In this document: positions 24,106 to 32,655 of the stretch, piece by piece
Layout of the letters: every line of letters starts with the position of its first letter
Numbering within the stretch: the stretch's first letter is position 1
The notes under the pieces: generated by a model
What the model saw: the letters and a program-made list of their open reading frames with translations, nothing else
What the model was told of the DNA's origin: nothing
The model's database searches: none
Source: UBA3263 sp964554335
GTDB lineage: Bacteria; Bacteroidota; Bacteroidia; Bacteroidales; Muribaculaceae
Length of the DNA stretch: 51,716 nucleotides
Reading direction: 5' to 3'
Assembly (NCBI GenBank): GCA_964554335.1
Contig: CAZKOF010000010.1
Span: 1 to 51,716, forward strand
Position numbers and translations under genes: made by a program

Positions 24106-26138
24106 TTCAGAAGAGTCTCTACTTTGGCCGTGATGTTGTCTACAGTGAAGCCGAACTTGCTATCAAGAACCTTGTAGGGGGCAGATGCTCCGAAACGCTC
24201 CAGTCCGTAGACTTCCCAGCGTCCGGCGTTCAACATGAGAGGGTAGAGCACTGAGGGCAGACCGGCGGTGAGTCCGAAACGTGTGCCTCCTGACGGGAGA
24301 ACGCTTTCGCGATACTCAGCCGGTCGGTTCATGAACAGGCCGATTGAAGGAATGGAGGCAACGTTTACTTTGACTCCTTTGGATGCCAGACGTTCGGCAA
24401 CGTCAATCAGCAGCGAAACCTCAGAGCCGTTGGCCACCAACGTGATGTCGGCATCACCATTGCATTTTCTTACGAGATAGCCGCCTTTTTCAGCCTCGTG
24501 AGCCTCAATCATACGGTTATCTTTTTGCGCGGGAATGTCGTTGAGGTTCTGGCGTGAGAGAATGAGAACCGACGGGGTGTGTTCATTTTTCATAGCCATG
24601 TGCCAGCAGGCAACGGTTTCTGCAGAGTCGGCGGGGCGCATAACGAGAATTGACTGTTTGCCTTCAAGATTATCCACCTGCTCGAGCAGGCGTACCTGTG
24701 CCTCATGTTCAATGGGCTGATGGGTAGGACCGTCTTCGCCGACGCGGAAGGCATCGTGACTGAAAACGTATTTCACGGGCAATCCCATCAATGCAGACAT
24801 GCGCATTGCCGGTTTGATGTAGTCAGAGAAGACAAAGAATGTTCCGCAGGCAGCTATCATTCCACCGTGAAGAGCCACGCCGTTACATATTGAGGCCATT
24901 GTCAGTTCGGCAACGCCGCTATGAAGGAAACGTCCTCCGAAGTCTTCAGGGGTGATCGCGCGCGTTTTTTTCAGGAAGCCGTCGGTCTTGTCGCTATTTG
25001 CGAGGTCGGCCGATGATACCATCATGTTGCCGACTTTTTCGGCAAGTACAGTGAGCACTGCTGCCGAGGCATTGCGGCTCGCGGAATTTGCTTTGACAAC
25101 AATGTCATCCCAGTCGATCTCAGGCAGTTTACCTTCAATATATTCATTGAGACGCCGGGCTAATTCGGGGTTGGCTTCTGCCCATGCTTTTTCGTCGGTG
25201 TGACGCTTGTCGGTAATAGCTATAAGTTCCTGTCTGCGTGTCTCAAATGCTTCGGCGACATCGCTCCAGATTTCGAATGGAGCTTCCGGATTGCCGCCGA
25301 GAGCGCGGATTGTTGCGGCAATGTCTGCGCCGGCTTTGCTCAGCGGCTGACCGTGAGTGCTGACAGCGCCTTCGAGGCTCGAGCCGTCGGTTGCAATGAC
25401 ATTCTTGGCCATGATTGTGTGGCCGATAATGAGGGTAGGGCGCTTGAGTTCGGCGCGGGCCATTTCGAGAGCACCTTTAAGGGCTTCGGGGTCAGAGCCT
25501 TCAATGGTGATGACATTCCAGTTCCACGCGCGATATTTGGCTGCGGTGTCCTCGTTGGTCACGGCGTCGACTTTCGTTGAAAGCTGAACGTCGTTGGCGT
25601 CATAAAACATTATGAGGTTATTCAGTCCGAGATAGCCGGCAATACGTCCGGCTCCTTGCGAAATTTCTTCCTGGATGCCGCCGTCAGAGATGTAGGCATA
25701 CGTTTTGTGGGCAACAATCTCGCCAAATTGTGCGGCGAGCATGCGCTCGGCGATTGCGCAGCCGACGGCCATGACATGACCCTGGCCGAGAGGACCCGAG
25801 GAGTTCTCAATTCCGCGATCGACGTCAAGTTCCGGGTGGCCCGGGGTAACCGAACCCCATTGACGGAATTCCTGAAGCTCCTCCAAAGAGTAGCTCCCGG
25901 TGAGGGCCAGGATGCTATAGATCATCGGCGACATATGGCCCGGATCGAGAAAGAAACGATCGCGTGCTATCCAACGGGGATTGCGCGGGTCATATACCAA
26001 TTGCGAGCCATAGAGTGCTGCCGTGAAATCCGCACCGCCCATGGCGCCGCCGGGATGGCCAGAGTTAGCTTTTTCAACCATTGCGGCAATCAATACTCTT
26101 GCATTGTCGGCCGCGCGCGTTATCATTTTGTTATCCAT
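24102..26138 (-). CDS. tkt: Transketolase
   Basis: Thiamine diphosphate enzyme of the non-oxidative pentose phosphate pathway. 678 residues. Visible family blocks: ANSGHPGGAMGGADF, DPGHMSPMIYSILAL, GPLGQGHVMAVGCAIAERM, the cofactor region YISDGGIQEEISQGAGRIAG...FYDAND, and HDAFRVGEDGPTHQPIEHEAQVRL of the pyrimidine domain. The frame is open 12 codons further up, but the -7 box lies there, so I start at ATG 26138. The gene has its own promoter and its stop overlaps the EamA remnant by 4 bp. Confidence 0.95.
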   Translation of the reverse strand: MDNKMITRAADNARVLIAAMVEKANSGHPGGAMGGADFTAALYGSQLVYDPRNPRWIARDRFFLDPGHMSPMIYSILALTGSYSLEELQEFRQWGSVTPGHPELDVDRGIENSSGPLGQGHVMAVGCAIAERMLAAQFGEIVAHKTYAYISDGGIQEEISQGAGRIAGYLGLNNLIMFYDANDVQLSTKVDAVTNEDTAAKYRAWNWNVITIEGSDPEALKGALEMARAELKRPTLIIGHTIMAKNVIATDGSSLEGAVSTHGQPLSKAGADIAATIRALGGNPEAPFEIWSDVAEAFETRRQELIAITDKRHTDEKAWAEANPELARRLNEYIEGKLPEIDWDDIVVKANSASRNASAAVLTVLAEKVGNMMVSSADLANSDKTDGFLKKTRAITPEDFGGRFLHSGVAELTMASICNGVALHGGMIAACGTFFVFSDYIKPAMRMSALMGLPVKYVFSHDAFRVGEDGPTHQPIEHEAQVRLLEQVDNLEGKQSILVMRPADSAETVACWHMAMKNEHTPSVLILSRQNLNDIPAQKDNRMIEAHEAEKGGYLVRKCNGDADITLVANGSEVSLLIDVAERLASKGVKVNVASIPSIGLFMNRPAEYRESVLPSGGTRFGLTAGLPSVLYPLMLNAGRWEVYGLERFGASAPYKVLDSKFGFTVDNITAKVETLLK

Positions 26139-26161
26139 TGTAGATTTTTTGGTTATTTTCG

Positions 26162-26193
26162 CAAAGATACTCAATTTTTATATTCTTCTCAAA
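26162..26193 (-). promoter_or_regulatory. Promoter of tkt
   Basis: On the minus strand TTTG (26193-26190), 20 nt, TATCTTTG (26169-26162). It lies 23 nt before the chosen tkt ATG. Confidence 0.78.
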
Positions 26194-26254
26194 CGGTTTG
26201 GGAGACAACTTTTGAACATTCCGAAAACTTTACATAATATATATTATGAGCAAA

Positions 26255-27097
26255 TTATGTGCGGCGTGTCAATCTCAATTCATTCGGGGTTATTTCAATC
26301 TTTCGATCCTTATATAGAAAGCCGACGGCTTTTTTGAAATCTTTCTTGCTGCATCCGAAAGCATCGGCAATTTCCTCAGGCGAGGATTTGTCGGTAATCC
26401 GGGTGATGCCGCCGTTGTGTTCCATCTGTTCGAGAATTCTATCAGCAACTCCGTGGGCACGCTTTCCGTTGGTGTCTTTAAGCGTCAGGTCAATCTTGCC
26501 GTCATCACGCACTTTCTTTACATAAGCCGTTACTGTTTGGCCGATTTCAGGATGAGTAATCAGTTCGTCAACATATATCATTCCGGCATGCAGATTATTG
26601 ACTATCGCCATATAGCCGATATCGGTTCGTTTGCACACGAGCGCCCGGACGATTTCATGGCGACGATATTCGGGATAGACATTGCCGAGAAACTTTTCTA
26701 TTTTGGATGATGCGACGACTCGTTTGGTCGCATCGTCCAAATAGGCATATACGCAATATATGCCATTGGGTACCATTTTGTTTTTCTGCTCGTTAAACGG
26801 ACACAATAGGTCTTTAGCCAGGCCCCAGTTAAGGAATGCGCCAACTCTTGGATGTATGTCAACAACTTGAAGGAAAGCGAATTGGCCAACTTCAACGAAC
26901 GGTTTCTCGGTGGTTGCAATAAGGCGATCCTCTGAATCGGTATAAACAAATACATCAAGTTCTTCGCCTTCGGACGGCGGCATCGTAAGGTAGCGTGCCG
27001 GGATGAGAATTTCAACACCGTTGCCGGCGTCGAGATAAGCACCGAAGTCAGTGAGCCTGCTCACTTTCAAGCGGTTATATTGTCCAATCTTAATCAT
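26255..27097 (-). CDS. cvfB: S1-domain RNA-binding protein, CvfB-like
   Basis: 280 residues with S1-like domains in series (IGQYNRLKVSRLTDFGAYLD at the start; GQTVTAYVKKVRDDGKIDLTL about residues 190-210) and a C-terminal winged-helix (SSPEEIADAFGCSKKDFKKAVGFLYKDR). This is the CvfB/YitL arrangement, an RNA-binding protein linked to virulence-gene expression in staphylococci; its role in Bacteroidales is not established. The start at 27097 is fixed by the promoter, whose -7 box ends 5 nt upstream, making the mRNA almost leaderless. It is upstream of tkt on the same strand, but tkt has its own promoter. Confidence 0.88.
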   Translation of the reverse strand: MIKIGQYNRLKVSRLTDFGAYLDAGNGVEILIPARYLTMPPSEGEELDVFVYTDSEDRLIATTEKPFVEVGQFAFLQVVDIHPRVGAFLNWGLAKDLLCPFNEQKNKMVPNGIYCVYAYLDDATKRVVASSKIEKFLGNVYPEYRRHEIVRALVCKRTDIGYMAIVNNLHAGMIYVDELITHPEIGQTVTAYVKKVRDDGKIDLTLKDTNGKRAHGVADRILEQMEHNGGITRITDKSSPEEIADAFGCSKKDFKKAVGFLYKDRKIEITPNELRLTRRT

Positions 27098-27102
27098 GAT
27101 TG

Positions 27103-27134
27103 CAAAGTTACAAATAATATAATTATAGAACAAA
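27103..27134 (-). promoter_or_regulatory. Promoter of cvfB
   Basis: Minus strand TTTG (27134-27131), 20 nt, TAACTTTG (27110-27103), then only 5 nt to the ATG. Confidence 0.8.
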
Positions 27135-27277
27135 GTTTAAGACGATATTGTTATGGAGATATGGAGGATAATTACGCTATCATAAAGCGAAAAAACATCA
27201 TAAAAAACGTTATGACGATTAAACCCCTTCGGGGATCATCGGTCTAATAAATAAAGAACCAAAATTCTTAAATCAAA

Positions 27278-27718
27278 ATGAAAAAAAGTCTCATTGCATT
27301 ACTGGTAATGGCTATTTCCGCCATTTCAGCTCAGGCTCGCGACGAAATCTCGCGCGATGTCACTACCCTACCCAAGTCTGCCCAAACTTTTCTTAAAACG
27401 AATTTCAAGGCGCCTGTCAGCTTCATCAAAATTGATAAGACGCTCGGTTATATCAATGAATATGAGGTAGTTCTTACAGACGGAACAGAAATCGATTTTG
27501 ATAACGACGGCACGTGGGACAAGATTGAAACCCCGGCCGATATCTCTGTGCCCAATAAAATAATTCCGAAGAATATAACGGCTTATGTCGCCAAGAATTA
27601 CCCAGGTCAGAAAATAGTATCCGTCGACAAAGAGCGTCGCACGTACGAGGTGGAGCTCAGTAACGGTCTCGACCTTATTTTTGATCGCAACGGACAGTTC
27701 AAACGCATTGATGACTGA
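27278..27718 (+). CDS. Exported PepSY-like domain protein
   Basis: 146 residues: a clean signal peptide (KKSLIALLVMAISAISAQA) and two successive PepSY-like (BLIP-like, PF11396 type) repeats, seen as LPKSAQTFLKTNFKAP...YEVVLTDGTEIDFDNDGTWDKI and NITAYVAKNYPGQKI...YEVELSNGLDLIFDRNGQF. Such proteins are common in Bacteroidales periplasm; their ligand is unknown. No recognisable -7 box is found in the 180 bp upstream, which contains only a short CCCC-TTC-GGGG hairpin near 27222-27232. Confidence 0.85.
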   Translation: MKKSLIALLVMAISAISAQARDEISRDVTTLPKSAQTFLKTNFKAPVSFIKIDKTLGYINEYEVVLTDGTEIDFDNDGTWDKIETPADISVPNKIIPKNITAYVAKNYPGQKIVSVDKERRTYEVELSNGLDLIFDRNGQFKRIDD

Positions 27719-27736
27719 AAAAATTTTGACCATTCT

Positions 27737-27768
27737 CTTGCAGAACCGAAAAATTCGCCGTAACTTTG
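27737..27768 (+). promoter_or_regulatory. Promoter of tRNA-Gln
   Basis: CTTG (27737-27740), 20 nt, TAACTTTG (27761-27768), about 40 nt before the mature tRNA. Confidence 0.72.
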
Positions 27769-27812
27769 CAATCGCTTTAGGGGCCCTTTACGGGCGCTTG
27801 GGCAAACGGGAT

Positions 27813-27883
27813 TGTCTTATGGTGTAATGGTAGCACTGCAGTTTTTGGTTCTGCCTGTCTAGGTTCGAATCCTGGTAAGACAA
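27813..27883 (+). tRNA. tRNA-Gln (anticodon UUG)
   Basis: A cloverleaf can be drawn: acceptor TGTCTTA with TAAGACA, D-arm GGTGTAATGGTAGCAC, anticodon stem GCAG/CTGC with loop TTTTGGT giving anticodon TTG, T-arm CTAGG-TTCGAAT-CCTGG, discriminator A. The CCA end is not encoded. The length of 71 nt suits tRNA-Gln. It has its own promoter and terminator. Confidence 0.95.
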
Positions 27884-27890
27884 CACAAAA

Positions 27891-27922
27891 AATCGCAACC
27901 TATTTAAAGGTTGCGATTTTTT
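27891..27922. terminator. Terminator shared by tRNA-Gln and the convergent gene
   Basis: AATCGCAACC (27891-27900) pairs perfectly with GGTTGCGATT (27909-27918), with A-run before and T-run after, so it can stop both the tRNA transcript and the leftward gene ending at 27931. Confidence 0.92.
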
Positions 27923-27930
27923 CGTTAACT

Positions 27931-28605
27931 TTACTTGTTGTATTGAATAAAATCCTCGTAAGCCTCGAGAAATAGTTCAGGATGCTTCTGCAACTGTTTA
28001 CGTTGTTCTTTATTGCTCTTGAAATATTTCGTAAGGTATTCAACCGCCTCGGGACGTATCTCCTTTAATTTTTTCTTCATGATAGAGGTGTTAAATTCAC
28101 CGTTTTGAGGAGGATAGTAAAATGGATAGGCAATACTGTCATTTTCAAATCTCATACAGTGAGTTTCGGCAAGTCCCCACTCAGAGAATGTGCCTCGCTG
28201 GAAGTTATACCAGGCCGTGTAGGTCAAAACTTCGCCATGCTCGCTTTTGGGACCACATTTTGCTATCCACTTGACAATATTGCCGGTTTTGCCAATGCGT
28301 GGATATGGAAGATTGACGGCAACAAATTTCCGTCCATCGGTCATGTCATAAATCGTATCAATCTCATTGACGGTGATTTGCTGCTCCGTGCCGTCAGATT
28401 GTTTAATCTTAAAATCGACATTGATTGATTTTGCCGGCCAACGGACCCAGTCTTGTGATAGAATTCCGGAAATGACATTGCCGTTACTCATTTTAACAAC
28501 GTACTCATGCGGAGGCTCTTTTTCTTTCTTCGATTTCTCTTTCTTGGCCATTGCAGCCGGTGCCAACAGTGTCAGCGTTAATGCAATAATAAGTGTTTTC
28601 TTCAT
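27931..28605 (-). CDS. Exported protein of unknown function
   Basis: 224 residues with a signal peptide (KKTLIIALTLTLLAPAAMA), a Lys/Glu-rich mature start (KKEKSKKEKEPPHE), then a beta-rich region (YVVKMSNGNVISGILSQDW, EIDTIYDMTDGRKFVAVN) and a helical C-terminus. I recognise no family. It is 12 bp downstream of the leucine-rich lipoprotein and likely cotranscribed with it; it ends at the terminator shared with tRNA-Gln. Confidence 0.7.
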   Translation of the reverse strand: MKKTLIIALTLTLLAPAAMAKKEKSKKEKEPPHEYVVKMSNGNVISGILSQDWVRWPAKSINVDFKIKQSDGTEQQITVNEIDTIYDMTDGRKFVAVNLPYPRIGKTGNIVKWIAKCGPKSEHGEVLTYTAWYNFQRGTFSEWGLAETHCMRFENDSIAYPFYYPPQNGEFNTSIMKKKLKEIRPEAVEYLTKYFKSNKEQRKQLQKHPELFLEAYEDFIQYNK

Positions 28606-28617
28606 GGCTAAATGTTT

Positions 28618-30153
28618 TTATCGGGTATGACTCATTTTATCCGGTTCGCCGGGATACCACCATCCGTATCCCTTATCCGTGAATGTTCCTGTTGAGGTGC
28701 GATAATCATAACGGGCATCATGTTCAAATTCAACCATGCGGTCAAAATGTTCAGGAATCTCTCCACCGAGCCGATTGCCTTGACACCATAGGCGGGTCAG
28801 TCTCAATGATGTTAAATCGGCTTCTTTCAGTCGGTTATTGGCACAGTCGAGCCGCTCGAAAATTTCAAGATCCAGACCAACAAAACTTAATCGTTCAAGC
28901 CGGTTATAGCTGCAGTAGAGCCAACGCAGATGGCGACAGTTGTTGAAAGAGAGTGTTGACAGATTGTTGTCGCTGCAATGAAGTTCCGAAAGCTCCCTGA
29001 ATCCGCTGACGTCCAGGAGCTCGAGTCGGTTGGTGAAGCAATATAGCAGAGACACCGCTTCTTTCAAATCCGTCACATCGAGTTCCGTCAGCCGGTTGTC
29101 GTAGCAATATAGCCAGCGCAGGCGTCTGCATCCGCCGACATCAAGACTGCCGATTTTGTTTTCGCTGCAATTCAACAGTTTCAACTGCGATGCGCCGTTC
29201 AGATTAAGTTCAGTGATGTAGTTGCCATAGCAATAGAGCTCGTTGAGATTTTCGCGATGAGGAATGGTCAACTCCCCGATTAGATTGGCGCCACAGTTTA
29301 GCGTCTTAAGTGACACGCACTCACTTAAGTCCAAGCTTTCGACCCGACAGTTGCTTACGTCAAGTGACTCTATAGTCTTGCACCAGCCGATATGTATCGT
29401 CCGCAAGCTGTTGTAAGGCGCATATAGCTCGCGTAGAGACAGACAACCCTCAACATCGATTTCCTCCAGCCCGGTATTGGTACATTGTATCTCTGTCAGT
29501 AACGGACATCCCGAAACATTGATTTTTTTGATTTGGTTTTTTGAGCATCTCAAGCTGACCAATGCTTTGCATCCCGACAGATCAATCTCCCCTTTCATGT
29601 TATGTTCTCCAAGTATCAGCGAAAGTTTTCCGTTCTCATACTTGACTTCGGACCCCCATTGATTGATAGGCAGCTCTGAGCACCAATTACCTCTGAAACG
29701 CCAGTTGGGCCCGTCTGTATCGTCAAATAGTCTTACCAGATAGGCTCTTACCTCTTCTTCGCTTGGCAACTCAACGGACACAGCCGGTTGCGTTACAGTA
29801 ACCGACGCGGATGCCCGGCCTGCTGTTATTTTCAACGTTGTTGAACGCATAGAGCTACCGATATTAGGCAGAGCGGTAAAAGCAACGGTAACCGAGCCTG
29901 CCGCGCCGTTGCGATTCTGCAGTACGCCGTTTAACTGTTCGTTGCTTTCGGAAATCTCAATGGTCCATTCCCGGTTTGTTGAAAAAGTAATCATTACCAC
30001 CCCACCCTCGGCCGGCGCTTCGAGGTTTTGGCCCGTTGACGGCGTGACAAAGTCTGCTTCGGGAGCATCCGGCTCATCATTGGCCGGGTCTGTGCATGCT
30101 CCTGTCAGAGATAACAGACATACAACGAATATATGCAGATATTTTGTTTTCAT
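28618..30153 (-). CDS. BACON and leucine-rich-repeat lipoprotein
   Basis: 511 residues: signal peptide with lipobox SLTGAC (Cys20) followed by an acidic DPANDEPDAPE stretch resembling surface-export signals of Bacteroidota lipoproteins; a BACON-type Ig-like domain (about residues 45-130, EGGVVMITFSTNREWTI to ASVTVTQPA); and at least ten leucine-rich repeats of about 21 residues with the pattern L-x-x-L-x-C-S-x-N-x-L/I-x-x-L-D-V (for example LRWLYCYDNRLTELDV). Such proteins are thought to bind glycans or host proteins at the surface. It has its own -7 box inside the 3' flank of the Crp-like gene, with a 5-nt gap to the start. Confidence 0.88.
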   Translation of the reverse strand: MKTKYLHIFVVCLLSLTGACTDPANDEPDAPEADFVTPSTGQNLEAPAEGGVVMITFSTNREWTIEISESNEQLNGVLQNRNGAAGSVTVAFTALPNIGSSMRSTTLKITAGRASASVTVTQPAVSVELPSEEEVRAYLVRLFDDTDGPNWRFRGNWCSELPINQWGSEVKYENGKLSLILGEHNMKGEIDLSGCKALVSLRCSKNQIKKINVSGCPLLTEIQCTNTGLEEIDVEGCLSLRELYAPYNSLRTIHIGWCKTIESLDVSNCRVESLDLSECVSLKTLNCGANLIGELTIPHRENLNELYCYGNYITELNLNGASQLKLLNCSENKIGSLDVGGCRRLRWLYCYDNRLTELDVTDLKEAVSLLYCFTNRLELLDVSGFRELSELHCSDNNLSTLSFNNCRHLRWLYCSYNRLERLSFVGLDLEIFERLDCANNRLKEADLTSLRLTRLWCQGNRLGGEIPEHFDRMVEFEHDARYDYRTSTGTFTDKGYGWWYPGEPDKMSHTR

Positions 30154-30158
30154 ATCTG

Positions 30159-30166
30159 CAAATTTA
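30159..30166 (-). promoter_or_regulatory. -7 box (TAAATTTG) of the LRR lipoprotein gene
   Basis: Minus-strand TAAATTTG between the Crp-like stop codon and the lipoprotein start, 5 nt before the ATG. No -33 TTTG at standard spacing. Confidence 0.5.
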
Positions 30167-30174
30167 GTCTGTTG

Positions 30175-30762
30175 TCAGGATTTGTTGCGGGACATTTGTC
30201 CCATTGCGTAATTTTCTCTGATGCGTTGGAACTGGCGGCGAGAGATGGTCAGGTATGACGCGAGGTCACTGTTGGTTATCGTGTCGATGACGTGTCCGAA
30301 GCGATGGCGCAGATCGGAGTAGCGTTCTGCGGGTGTTCGTTTATGCACGGACAGATAGCGTCTATAGGCCTCATTAAGCAAGACGGCGGAAGCGTCACTG
30401 CAGTAAGACGGATTTCGTGATATAATATATGGTCTGGCATCAGCTATCGGGACCTGAATTACCTCCGCATCACGTCCGGCAATGATTGATGTCATGGCCG
30501 GACGGTTGTACAGAAATGACCGCACGAAGTCGCCGACAATCTCTCCGGCGAATGAAAAGCCGGTGACACATTCTTCGCCGGCGGTACTCAATATGGTATA
30601 TTTAAAGTAGCCTGATTTGACAATACCGATGTGGCGACACATGCGCCCCTCCTCCACCAGGCGGTCGCCCCGGCGATAGCTTTTTGAGTGGCCATGTTCG
30701 CGACAATATCCCTCGAGCATTGACTTGTCAATGCTCGACATGAAATCATTCAGCTTCGCCAT
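30175..30762 (-). CDS. Crp/Fnr-family transcriptional regulator
   Basis: 195 residues. The N-terminal two thirds form a cyclic-nucleotide-binding-like beta-barrel (YRRGDRLVEEGRMCRHIGIVKSGYFKYTI, FAGEIVGDFVRSF) and the C-terminal part ends in a helix-turn-helix (TNSDLASYLTISRRQFQRIRENY). The canonical cAMP phosphate-binding Arg-Ala-Ala is not seen, as is usual for Bacteroidota members. It overlaps the upstream alpha/beta hydrolase by 17 bp and is probably translated from the same mRNA. Its targets are unknown. Confidence 0.85.
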   Translation of the reverse strand: MAKLNDFMSSIDKSMLEGYCREHGHSKSYRRGDRLVEEGRMCRHIGIVKSGYFKYTILSTAGEECVTGFSFAGEIVGDFVRSFLYNRPAMTSIIAGRDAEVIQVPIADARPYIISRNPSYCSDASAVLLNEAYRRYLSVHKRTPAERYSDLRHRFGHVIDTITNSDLASYLTISRRQFQRIRENYAMGQMSRNKS

Positions 30763-31894
30763 GACTCAATAAAGAGGTTAGCCATGGGATGATAACTTCG
30801 CTTTTGAAGTAATGGTTCGCAGGATCGACGTTGGCAAGCCTGAAAAACGTATCCCGGTCAATGCCCTCGGGCATCGCCTGAAGATATACGCGGTCAGCAG
30901 GGTCAGCATATTTTTCGTAATGGTAGAAGGTGAAATTTTCCGGTGCCCCTGCAAGGTCATAAGCCGATTTGACTATTTCAAAATCTCGGTCCATGCCTCC
31001 CTCGGTGCATATTACCGGTCGCGGAGCCAGGGCTGCGACAATGTCAGGAAAATCGAACTCGGTAAGAAATCCGGGAATCAGATGCCGGATATTATTGGGA
31101 TATGAACGCACTCCGTTGGCATCCGGTTTGTTCATTGTCAGTGCTCGCTCGCGGGTGCGACAGAGGAAATCGTTATATACAAATGCGTATATTGACTCAT
31201 CGAGTAATCCGAGAACCATCAGCGGTTCAGTACCGAGCGAGAACCCGCTGACGATTATGCGGTCAGCGCGAATATCCGAGCGTGTCTTCATCCAATCGAG
31301 AATAACCTTGTCCTGCCATGAGGCAAGGCCGAGCCAACTCCATCCCATTTCGAGCAGAAAACGGGCGGAGGTCGTGTAGTCAAACACTCCGCCGTCGGAC
31401 AACTCGCCGCTCGAAGGATTATCAACGACCACTGCAATAAGTTCCATGTCAACGAAGTTGCGCCCCATGCCGTTTTCGCCGATAAGTTGTGCCATTGTCT
31501 GTCCCGACCCCGGAATGCAGAGTACAGCGGGGGCAGGATTGTCAGCATCTACGCCGTCGGGAATCATCACGCTGAACGGCACGACTGCACCCTCCAGCGG
31601 GTATGACAACCAGCGCTCCAAGCGATATCCGTCGGTCAGGATGCTCGATATCTTTGTGGCATCGCGCACCGGCGACTTGGGATGTTTCATCAGAGCGGCC
31701 ATGGCTGAGCGCATCCCGGCCTGCCATAACGGAAAACTGTCGGCCGACATTTTACCGGCATCAAAATGAAGACGCGGGGGATGTTCACGCATCAAGTTTT
31801 CAGCTACTGTTCGTGTTGAAGTCGCTTGTTGCCCGAAAGCAGAGGCAGAGGCAATCAGTAGAATTGCCGTCGCAATGTTTTTTGATATATTCAT
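30746..31894 (-). CDS. Exported alpha/beta hydrolase (esterase-like)
   Basis: 382 residues with a signal peptide (MNISKNIATAILLIASASAFG). An alpha/beta-hydrolase core carries the nucleophile elbow GFSLGTEP, with PAVLCIPGSGQTM (oxyanion region) before it and FPDIVAALAPRPVICTEGGMD after it; a terminal HYF near the C-terminus may supply the catalytic His. It resembles the acetyl-xylan-esterase/dienelactone-hydrolase-like group often found in polysaccharide degradation, but the substrate cannot be told. It overlaps the Crp-like gene. The -7 box ends 8 nt before the ATG. Confidence 0.83.
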   Translation of the reverse strand: MNISKNIATAILLIASASAFGQQATSTRTVAENLMREHPPRLHFDAGKMSADSFPLWQAGMRSAMAALMKHPKSPVRDATKISSILTDGYRLERWLSYPLEGAVVPFSVMIPDGVDADNPAPAVLCIPGSGQTMAQLIGENGMGRNFVDMELIAVVVDNPSSGELSDGGVFDYTTSARFLLEMGWSWLGLASWQDKVILDWMKTRSDIRADRIIVSGFSLGTEPLMVLGLLDESIYAFVYNDFLCRTRERALTMNKPDANGVRSYPNNIRHLIPGFLTEFDFPDIVAALAPRPVICTEGGMDRDFEIVKSAYDLAGAPENFTFYHYEKYADPADRVYLQAMPEGIDRDTFFRLANVDPANHYFKSEVIIPWLTSLLSHGEAE

Positions 31895-31902
31895 AGGTGA
31901 CG

Positions 31903-31910
31903 CAAAGTTA
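31903..31910 (-). promoter_or_regulatory. -7 box (TAACTTTG) of the hydrolase-crp operon
   Basis: Perfect minus-strand box 8 nt before the hydrolase ATG; the -33 position does not hold TTTG. Confidence 0.65.
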
Positions 31911-31991
31911 CTAAAAATTCGGTAAAATGTGAGATACGATTGTCAGTTTTGGAGAAGAAATTAGACAGGAGGCCTTATTTTTTTAAGTTTT

Positions 31992-32023
31992 TTTGGAAAA
32001 GTCAGGGATTTAAGGTAACTTTG
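31992..32023 (+). promoter_or_regulatory. Promoter of the YtxH cluster
   Basis: TTTG (31992-31995), 20 nt, TAACTTTG (32016-32023). The first gene starts 103 nt later, an unusually long leader for this window. Confidence 0.8.
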
Positions 32024-32126
32024 CGCTCAATGGAGGATAACATTGGTGAACTTTTGGCCGATGCCGATTGTTAACAATGCAGATATTTCATTAACCAAAA
32101 TTAAAAAACATCAAAAGATTACTCCA

Positions 32127-32330
32127 ATGAAAAACTTCAGCATTTTCCTCGCCGTTATCGGCGGTGCAGCAATCGGCGTAGCCGCAGGTCTTCTTTTCGC
32201 TCCCGAGAGCGGCGAGAAAACCCGAGACAACATTAAGCGTTATCTCCGCGAGAAGGGTATATGCCCGGCAAACGACAAAAAACTTGATGAACTCGTAGAA
32301 GAAATTGCCGACGAGTTGAAAAAGAAATAA
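32127..32330 (+). CDS. YtxH domain protein
   Basis: 67 residues: a membrane-anchoring glycine-rich hydrophobic stretch (FLAVIGGAAIGVAAGLLFAPESG) followed by a charged helix, the standard YtxH layout. The frame is open upstream to a GTG at 32043, but homologous proteins begin right at the hydrophobic segment, so the ATG at 32127 is chosen. It is first of four small genes that look like one transcript. YtxH proteins are associated with stress and the envelope; mechanism unknown. Confidence 0.88.
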   Translation: MKNFSIFLAVIGGAAIGVAAGLLFAPESGEKTRDNIKRYLREKGICPANDKKLDELVEEIADELKKK

Positions 32331-32360
32331 ACATTTAATTCCCCTACTCCACCATCGGTT

Positions 32361-32573
32361 ATGACCTCAAATTCCACAACAGGAACAATGGGCGCATTCA
32401 TTGGCGGCGCCATGATGGGCCTTGTTGCTGCAATATTATTCGCTCCGCAGCCCGGTCGCGACCTCAGACAACGTCTGCGCGAAAAGCTAAGTCAGCATAG
32501 CGTAATTCTCAGTGATTCCGAGGTCGACGAGCTGATTGCCCGCCTCGAAGCCGATGATGAGGAGATTTTCTGA
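32361..32573 (+). CDS. Second YtxH-like protein
   Basis: 70 residues, with the same plan as its upstream neighbour: GAFIGGAMMGLVAAILFAPQPG then an Arg/Glu-rich helix and an acidic C-terminus. The shared LFAP(E/Q)xG motif suggests the two arose by duplication. It starts 31 bp after the first copy. Confidence 0.85.
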   Translation: MTSNSTTGTMGAFIGGAMMGLVAAILFAPQPGRDLRQRLREKLSQHSVILSDSEVDELIARLEADDEEIF

Positions 32574-32655
32574 CCATTTGATTAACTTAATTTCATACCC
32601 CCATGGAGGGCGGTGCCCGTCCACGGTCATCGTCTCTCCATCCGTTCTTTAATCA

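Noticed and set aside
27222..27232. CCCC-TTC-GGGG hairpin upstream of the PepSY-like gene
   Set aside because: The stem is only 4 bp and has no T-run; too small to call a terminator or riboswitch.
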